Assembly: GCA_949592205.1 (NCBI GenBank)
Contig: CATIUR010000003.1
Span: forward strand, 75,482,501 to 75,546,500
Length of the DNA: 64,000 bases
DNA from: Helichrysum umbraculigerum
Taxonomy: Eukaryota; Streptophyta; Magnoliopsida; Asterales; Asteraceae
Direction: 5' to 3'
Each line of letters opens with the position of its first letter. Position 1 is the first letter of the stretch. Positions 57,243-64,000 of the stretch are shown here, in pieces. The position numbers were made by a program, and so were the translations under genes. Under the pieces are notes generated by a model that saw nothing but the letters and a program-made list of their open reading frames with translations, had not been told where the DNA came from and did not search any database.

Positions 57243-59718
57243 TGTAACACCCGCATAATTAGGATAATTAGTTATGCCAAATTGTTTGTAACTAGTTGTA
57301 ATTAGTATGTAATAGGACTAATTACAGGCTCTATTAGTATATATATATATAAGGTGATTTATATATATATGTGCATACTTACGCGATTTGGATTAATCGT
57401 ACGCATTAACCGGACGGAGTCCGACACAGTTATTTGGACGTTGGTGACAGAAATTTACTTAAATAATGAGAAAGTATCTTGTTGTATAAAATACGCAACT
57501 GAACGGCCATTATTTACATATTATCGCGACGACATTTTAAATAATGCAACAAAACGTAATAAACGCGAATTAATAATTTAAATACTTCGACAAATGTTTT
57601 TATCATTAATTTCAAGGTATTTTTATTTAAATACTCCAATTATATTTTAAAAATATAAACTTTTGGTTAAATATTAAAAACAAGTGATTAAACGATTAGG
57701 ACACGGAGTCAACACTGTATTTTTGGAAGTATTCCCCCCTCCTCCCTTGATGGATCAGCCATCAACCCCACCTCCACCCCAAATTCCTCTTTCATTTTCA
57801 TTTTTACCAAACACACACAAACCATAAACTCTCTCAACTCAAATCACACCCAAATTTTCGGAATCAAATCTCGACCACGAAAATTACATATTCGGAATCA
57901 CCATCACGAGTGGAGCAAGAATATCAAGACCGTTTTCATCATTTCATCCTCCATCTAGCTCGATTTGCAAAAGTAAGAAATTTCTAAAATCTTAGATCTA
58001 CTCAATTTGGTGTAATGTTTTGATGTTTTGATGTGTACACAACATAGTTATAACCTAATACATGAAGAAAACACGTTTTTATAGCTCAAAAATGGGTTAG
58101 ATTTGCGTTTTTGATCGGAAATGTTCGAAACCCGAAAGTTTCTGGGTTGGTGTTCATCATTGCGACATCGTGGGCGACGTCGCACAAATACTCAACGTCG
58201 CATATAGCGACGCCAGCCTTTACGTCGCATTAATTTGTGAGGTCGCATATAGCGACGCAGACTCTAACGTCGCAGACTCAAACAACGTCGCACTTAGCGA
58301 CGACCCATATTACGTCGCATTAATTTGCGAATGTCACACTTAGCGACGTCGTACTCAACGTCGCAATCCTTGCCTGCGACGTCGCACCCAACGTCGCAGA
58401 AATCAGAATTTTTAAAGAGATTTTCACTAAAACTATGTAGAAAATGTGCATTTTTCCCTCCGAGCTGACTCGGCAGCTCGACCCCGACCAGGGGCTCTGC
58501 CCCTTGGACCCTGCCAAGGGGTTGCCACCCCTTGGAATCCCGCAACCAGAGGCGCTGCCCCCGGACCCCCGTCGTTTCAGTACAAAATGTTTCAAACGCA
58601 ATGATAATACTTTGACTATTACTAATACAAACCGTCACCAATGGGCCAAACATGTTTTCTAACAAACGAACAATTACAAACATACGGATAAACACTGGAT
58701 ATACTAGTTGTGTACAACCAAACGAAACGTCTCGTGAGACGCATACTTACATAACTTCATATGATTAGGCATTTGAAGGTTACGGGTTCGGAGAACCTAC
58801 TTGCTATAATTACTACTTGCTATTTGCTACAGCTTATTTCAAGACTCAGGTGAGTCTTACGGCCCCACTTTTACTGTTTTATCGTATTGGGGGAGAAACA
58901 TGCTACTACTTTTCCTTGAACACAAGTACTAAAACTGTTTACTATACCAAACGGAATTGCATGAGTTGTTTACTATTTACAGAAGTCTCTCCATCATATA
59001 TCGTTAGTTATGGACTTAAGCGCGAACACTAGTTAATGGATCCATTAGGGAAATGACCCTCCCCACCCGGGGCAGTAGCGCTGCCACGTACTGATTTACA
59101 CGTAGAAACGGGTGACTACTTATTCGTTACTGATGCTTGCTCATTTACGAGCATGTCACGGGAGCAAACTTATTACTTACGGGTTAAGCTTCGATTATGA
59201 GCCTCATGGCAACGGTATAAACTTACTTATTTACATTTGCTGGATTGCAAATACTGGTTTTACGATTGCTGGATTGCAATTGCTGATTTTACGCCTGCGG
59301 GCATTACTAATGAAATCTCGTGTTCAAAGCTGATATTACTTACAAACCTGTGAGATTCACCAACCTTTGGTTGACACTTTTTAGCATGTTTTCTCAGGTA
59401 CCCGGATGGAGTAGGATTACTCCAGGATTTAACTAGAGTCGCATGATTTCAACACAACTGCATTAACGGAGATTCTTAGCATTATCTTTTGTATATTACG
59501 ATTATGTAATAGAATCTCCCGCTATACGCGTGGACCCTAGGGGAAACTACATTTTTGTATACGAAAACACTAAGTTTTCAAACATTATATCTATGGAATG
59601 TAACTAATTTACAAACGTTGCATATAGATGTCGTTTGCTTTATCTTTGTGCTGTGATATTTGATTAGTAACACCCCAAACTATGCTTCCGCAAAACAGTG
59701 AATTTCGGGGGTGTTACA
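57243..59718 (+). repeat. R6 3' LTR (2476 bp)
   Basis: It is nearly identical to the 5' LTR, with 12 extra bases (ACTAATACAAAC type) near 58620 and the same internal blocks, including GACTCAGGTGAGTC at 58843-58856. Confidence 0.95.
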
Positions 59719-60522
59719 TAATGTCACATTGTTTCCTTTTATTCCACACATACAATCCTCTACACATGCATAAAAATACAAAAACAAGACACATGTTGCA
59801 CTTAACAATTAGTCCATGTTACATAACACATGCTGCACTGATTCAGTTTAACTACTGTATTGATTCAACGAAATCTTTGCCCTGATTCACTTCATCTCCA
59901 CACTGATTCAGTTTTCTTACTAGAGTGATTCAGTCAATTATGTACATTTAAAATCAAGTGCACAATGATTTTGATGCTCATATCATAACGATCCATTTAG
60001 AATTTAATTTCATAATCGTAACACAAATAACCATATCTGTCTTCATGATTCAGCCGCATAAAAATACCAACAATACAACTACCCTAATTTGATACATTAG
60101 ACATTAAAATTAAACACGATTTAAAACAAAAGTCACAATTATCATAACAAAGATTCAATCATAACTGTAGATACCACCAAAAAATATCATAAAAACACCC
60201 ACTATAATTGCATACCTTTGCGTCTCGACTCTCGATTGCATTTGATTTTTTGAATTCTTCATGGTTCTAATAAACCCCCAAGTTCAAACAATCAAGCTTC
60301 AATCTTTGATTATTGAATACTGATCGGCGCTTTTCCTTGCGACGGGCTAGGGTTTTCGCTGTAAGATTTGTGCACCGCCGCGAGAAAAGGGAGCAAATCA
60401 ATATCTCTAATTCGAGTTTCTGCTGTAACAACTGTACGCCGATAACAAGCACCAAGTTTGGGAATGATTCATCCATTCACTAACAATAAACAATAAAAAC
60501 TACACAACAGAAAATAGATTAC

Positions 60523-60544
60523 CTTTCTTGCTCGGTTTTGCCAT
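60523..60544 (-). other. Possible inward-reading first exon at the GGATTGGG end of TA-2
   Basis: On the minus strand ATGGCAAAACCGAGCAAG starts a tiny frame (MAKPSKK) that meets AAG/GTAATC, a donor-like site. It is about 430 bp from the terminus and mirrors the start at 46229 in TA-1. Confidence 0.3.
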
Positions 60545-60974
60545 TTTTTTTCCCCGTCACCATTTTTCCTTTTGAAACCGACACTTCAGAAACCCTGGCT
60601 TCCCTCGACCTATAACTTGATTCAGCTCTTTCGATTGCCGCCCCCAAAACAACGATAAAATCATAATTCTTGTTTGCGTCGGCTCTAAATCACGCTCAAA
60701 AAATAGGTTTCCGATTTTCAAAGCCGGCGATTGGAGTGGGTGAGACTTGAATTTGATCGGGTTTTTTTGCATGCCCCGATCGTTTCTTGTTTTGTAATTA
60801 AATGTGATTTACTTCCTATTTTATTGATTCAAAGTAAAGGACAGATATGCCCCTCAACTTACAACTTTTCAAAGCAAAACCATTGACTAATCTCAGCCAT
60901 TGAATCACTCATCTGATGGTCAAGAATGTTTCTCCCTCTTCTCCACTAAAAAACTCTTCTCCCTTGATCCCAAT

Positions 60975-60976
<2 letters not shown>

Positions 60977-61028
<52 letters not shown>
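60977..61028. repeat. (TA)n microsatellite between TA-2 and TA-3
   Basis: A 52-bp TA tract directly joins the ends of TA-2 and TA-3. Confidence 0.95.
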
Positions 61029-61034
<6 letters not shown>

Positions 61035-61594
61035 TGATCAAGAGGGAAGTGTCTTTTTGGGGGGAAGGGAGGAAGCGTTAGTACGCATCAGGAAGCATAT
61101 TACAATTATCAATCAAAACGTCAACACAAAATTATTTTTATCGGTAAATAGTAATCAAAATCGATGCTATAAAGAATATTTTAACGAATGAATTTCATTT
61201 TTAAGTCATAACATTAATTGATGAATATTTATCTAATTAATTGTTAAGATGCAGTTTGATGCATATTAACTAAGATGCATCGTGATGCATCATAAAACTT
61301 CACATTATTTGAAAAATATTTTTATTGTTAAGATGCATCACAATGCAGATTAACTAATATGCACCGCGATGCATCTTAACGGATTTGGATCAAATATTCA
61401 TAAATCGATACTATAACTTGAAGAAAAAATTTATCAAGGAAGCTTAACATTTATAACATCGATTCTGATTAACATTTACTAAATTTCAGTTTGCTTTTTT
61501 CGAGATTAGTATAGGTGAAGGTAATATGCTTCCTGATGCGTACTAACGCTTCCCCCTTCCCTCAAAAAATGGAATTCCCTCTGGATCATGCCAC
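61029..61594. mobile_element. TA-3: (TA)n-flanked MITE, 566 bp
   Basis: The left end GGGTAGTGATCAAGAGGGAA and the right end (complement GTGGCATGATCCAGAGGGAA) are inverted repeats that become nearly perfect from GGAAGCGTTAGTACGCATCA inward. GATC followed by an AG-GGGA run at the same distance from the terminus resembles TA-1 and TA-2, suggesting one superfamily. The interior has repeated GATGCATC words and no coding capacity. Confidence 0.8.
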
Positions 61595-61619
61595 TATATA
61601 TATATATATATATATATAT
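61595..61619. repeat. (TA)n microsatellite after TA-3
   Basis: A 25-bp TA tract separates TA-3 from the small inverted repeat at 61626. Confidence 0.93.
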
Positions 61620-61625
61620 TGATTT

Positions 61626-61769
61626 TTCTAAACACAGCCCTTAGGGCGATCGTTAGTGTGCTTAAAAGTGTTGTAAATGACAGTTAAATATTAATTTTAG
61701 GGGGCGGTTATTTTTATCGTACAAGATGTTTAAGCGTGTTAAAAGTAGCCCTAAGGGCTCTGTTTAGAA
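61626..61769. mobile_element. Small hairpin MITE, 144 bp
   Basis: TTCTAAACACAGCCCTTAGG on the left pairs imperfectly with GCCCTAAGGGCTCTGTTTAG on the right. Each arm also contains the palindrome CCCTTAGGG or CCCTAAGGG. The superfamily is unresolved. Confidence 0.6.
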
Positions 61770-61795
61770 CGTGTGTGCTTTATAATTTTATGTTC

Positions 61796-61812
61796 GTATT
61801 CTCGAGTTGTAA
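61796..61812. repeat. 17-bp direct repeat, right copy
   Basis: This second GTATTCTCGAGTTGTAA follows the last small element. See 45777-45793. Confidence 0.85.
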
Positions 61813-62899
61813 GAAAGAAAAAGGTTTGTTGTGATTTATTTTTTTCACAATCAACCTAAATTTGGATGAAAATATTTAGGTCAATTAGGGCCATATAAGT
61901 TAAATAATTTCTTTATCCCTTCTTTACGAGAATAATAATAGAAATAATAACTCTAGAACACAATAGTTTATTTTGGTTCCTTTTTATATAGTTGAAAAGG
62001 AAAAACTCGAGAACTCAATTTTAGAGACCCCTGAAGAACATCAAGGGAAAAAGACGTAAATGTGCATGCAAGATGCCGATCGAAAATCATAAGCCAATGA
62101 GAGGGTACACTACAATATATGTACAAGATACTATTATGATTTACATAGCTCTGAAAAGAACAAAAGCGAAGATTTTTCAAGATTGGCATCTTCGATTTAC
62201 ACCCAAAAAAAAAAGAAGGTAAATCTGTACCTACTGTAATCCATCTATCATAACAAACTAACATATCCTCCATAACATACTAACATATCCTCCAGAAACT
62301 ATAACTTGACTTAAGTTACATTGCACCACATTTACTTGAACGGAGGACACCTGCAAGTGAACTGAATTAAAAAAACGCAAACTCATTTAAGGAAAACAGG
62401 ATGCAACATGAAAAGCAAATTGACAATTCAAAGGTTAATGACCTTCAACATTTTCAGACACTAGCTTTAAAAAACTCAAGATGACCACAAATAGTAGATC
62501 ACTATTAGAAAATTAAGTCACACCTAAACCATGATATGTTGTGGGATGTATTGCAGTTTTTATAAGAAAACCTTTATGGTATTTAATTATATAATGGAGA
62601 TGCATGACACTTTTTATAGAAGGCTTTTACAAACTATTGAGTGTAAATTAACACTACCTCTAACCTAAGCCTCAAGGAATCATTTATCATGCCTCAATTT
62701 GCAATATACTATTATAAAAGTTTGATCAAAATGGTTTGTTTTAACTCCTCAGCCAACTAAGCAACAAGGTAGTCAAGTAATAGATGGGGCATATCTTGTT
62801 GCGTATGGCCTTACAGTATATATATTATAGAAAAAGCTAGTTGCTTATTTTGCAAGGCAGATAAATAAAACAACCTATTTTCACAAGGTTATTACCCTT
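61813..62899 (-). other. AT-rich region downstream of a host gene
   Basis: This lies between the mobile-element chain and the stop codon at 62900. Part is probably the 3' untranslated region of that gene, but I could not fix a polyadenylation site. A frame at 61968-62273 on the minus strand shows no recognisable domain. Confidence 0.45.
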
Positions 62900-63036
62900 T
62901 TAGTCGCTTGATACATGCTTTGTTCCATGCTGCTTCCTTACGGTCCTTGGCTGGCGAGGAAATGTGAATGGACCACCAAACTGTTTGCCATCACTTGTCT
63001 GACTAGATTCAGCTTCCCCACTAGGACGCGATGAAG
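62900..63036 (-). CDS. Last coding exon of an unidentified host gene
   Basis: On the minus strand a TTGCAG acceptor at 63037-63042 is followed by two bases that complete a split codon, then 44 codons ending HVSSD and a TAA at 62900-62902. The peptide is Ser/Gln-rich and then basic (SSQTSDGK, GGPFTFPRQPRTVRKQHGT), typical of a disordered C-terminal tail. Joined to the exon at 63979 it stays in frame across a GT-AG intron of 942 bp, which is the main support. It lacks features of the surrounding retroelements, so it is probably a real single-copy plant gene. I do not recognise the family. Confidence 0.7.
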
Positions 63037-63978
63037 CTGCAAGACAATAGACAAATTTATATACAAGGCATTTCCATTTTTAATAACAGGTTACATTAAC
63101 AACTGCAGCACCCTGATGTTAAACTCACACAGGAAAACAACAACCGCATAGTTTCTACCGTGTTATTAGATGGAACAAAAGGGTGTATCGTATACTGGAC
63201 AAAGATAAAACAAACAAGGGTTGAGAAAACTCTTCTCAACTCTTTAATATATCAAATCATAAACAAAATCGGCCTCCTGAAAACTAAACAATGAAGCCCT
63301 CTTTATACTACAGATTTACTAAACCTACTAGCAAGCTTAGGTCCAAATTCCTAGTTTAAGGTTGTTTTCTGATAGGGAAAATGCTAGCGACCAACTTTTG
63401 GATACACAGCCCAGAGGGCCTAAGGCCTGGAAAGTCTACACCAGAAGGTTAAAAGGAAAGACACGTGAAGAATATATTCTTGTATTATTATATAGCATAT
63501 GTGATGATGGTAGTGGAGGGAACAGTTAGACTTTATTTTCTATTAGAGAAGTTCGGCTATTAGCTAGGGCAGAGGAAGTTTTCCTTCTGATTTGTAATTC
63601 CTTTTATCAAATATCAAAGCATTTAAGCATTCGATTTCACAACTCTTTTATTTGTTCAATTAATTGAAACAGTTTCTATCATTTTCACCCGAAGAAAAAA
63701 TCAAGCTTCCAACAATTTCGATTTTCCCTACCCCTAAGAGATGATATTAACAAAGTCTGCAAATCCAAAATGAGATCAATGAAAAAAGAAAACTATGATT
63801 GGTGTAGTAAAATGTATTTCTGGCATTTAATTACATGTAAATCCTGTGCAATAAATTACTATTTTGGCAGAAAAGAAATGAGATAGGTTGACAAAATTTC
63901 AATATCACACAAGACGAACAAGAACTGAGTATAATATATAAACATCGTGATGTTTGAAGAGGCCTGAATAACACATAC
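63037..63978 (-). other. Intron of the host gene (942 bp)
   Basis: The minus strand reads GTATGTGTTATTC at the donor (63978 downward) and TTGTCTTGCAG at the acceptor (63037). The interior is AT-rich with no other feature seen. An additional small exon cannot be excluded. Confidence 0.62.
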
Positions 63979-64000
63979 CAGCTGGAAAGACAGAATCACC
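63979..64000 (-). CDS. Partial penultimate exon of the host gene, cut by the window edge
   Basis: Twenty-two bases encode GDSVFPA plus one base of a split Ala codon that the next exon completes (phase 1), giving GDSVFPAASSRPSGEAE across the junction. The gene continues beyond the right edge. Confidence 0.6.

Larger units (their letters stand above)
49914..59718 (+). mobile_element. R6: full-length Tekay/Del-like Ty3/Gypsy chromovirus-type retrotransposon
   Basis: R6 is structurally complete: 5' LTR 49914-52377, primer site 52381-52393, one gag-pol frame 52800-57209, polypurine tract 57230-57242, 3' LTR 57243-59718 and TAATG duplications. Domain order protease-RT-RNase H-integrase places it in Ty3/Gypsy, and the chromodomain-like C terminus in the chromoviruses. 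LTRs differ by about six substitutions that I noticed and one 12-bp indel near 51285/58620, so insertion is recent. Two nonsense codons in the integrase part disable the copy. Confidence 0.96.
48343..60976 (+). mobile_element. TA-2: (TA)n-flanked inverted-repeat transposon, split by R6
   Basis: It starts GTTGGAGGATCTAAAAAGAA and ends CTTGATCCCAATCC, the same ends as TA-1 in opposite orientation, between (TA)n tracts. Removing R6 and one TAATG leaves about 2.8 kb. It holds a possible first exon at 48802-48948, a duplicated GATTCA-rich segment (about 49697-49855 and 59837-59998) on the two sides of R6, and a possible inward first exon from the right end (60523-60544, minus). No transposase domain is visible. 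Confidence 0.72.

Noticed and set aside
45842..60976. TA-1 and TA-2 as Helitrons
   Set aside because: They have inverted terminal repeats and (TA)n flanks; I saw no CTRR end, no 3' hairpin before it and no Rep/helicase coding.
61968..62273. 101-aa frame on the minus strand as a gene
   Set aside because: No recognisable domain, AT-rich composition and no splice or start context; it may be part of the host gene's 3' flank.

Overview
The window looks like intergenic DNA from a large, repeat-rich flowering-plant genome, most probably a eudicot. It holds Ty3/Gypsy retrotransposons with initiator-tRNA-Met primer sites, chromodomain integrase of Tekay/Del type, Stowaway MITEs, long AT-rich spacers, and only the end of one host gene (minus strand, from 62900 to the right edge). 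No bacterial feature is present. I could not identify the species.

Layout. (1) Positions 1-25050 are a nest of four LTR retroelements, each layer supported by a 5-bp target-site duplication (TSD) where testable. R0 is a minus-strand autonomous Gypsy copy (pol 1-2197, gag 20002-21103, primer site 21983-21995, LTR 21999-25050; its other LTR is outside). A solo LTR, S1 (2198-4524 plus 19660-19996), sits in its protease codons. S1 was split by the gag-only element R2 (4525-19659, plus strand), whose 5' LTR was split by a second gag-only element, R3 (7415-14290, minus strand). (2) 26067-28507 is a solo LTR, S4, of the R0 family. (3) 29337-30730 carries two Stowaway MITEs and another inverted-repeat element. 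(4) 30749-44146 is bounded by inverted repeats; inside it is R5, a tandem LTR-gag-LTR-gag-LTR array (31021-42881) with a 5733-bp period. (5) 44429-45131 is a Mutator-like MITE. (6) 45842-61594 is a chain of inverted-repeat elements separated by (TA)n tracts (TA-1, TA-2, TA-3). The complete autonomous Gypsy element R6 (49914-59718) sits inside TA-2. (7) The last 1.1 kb holds two exons of a host gene.

How the parts relate. R0 and R6 carry a full gag-protease-RT-RNase H-integrase frame, interrupted only by nonsense codons in this window. R2, R3 and R5 keep gag, primer site, polypurine tract and long LTRs but lack all pol domains, as in the TR-GAG class of non-autonomous elements. They must have used enzymes from relatives such as R0 or R6.

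The most unusual observation is that the long LTRs and leaders are packed with short inverted repeats. In each family the loop sequence or loop length stays constant while the two stem arms change together, for example eight hairpins with loop TCGTTCT in R3. A second is a palindromic splice-donor-like block (CAGGTGAGT) kept in the LTRs of every family here. A third is the TA-1/TA-2 family, which has a similar first-exon-like segment reading inward from one end and a possible second one from the other end.
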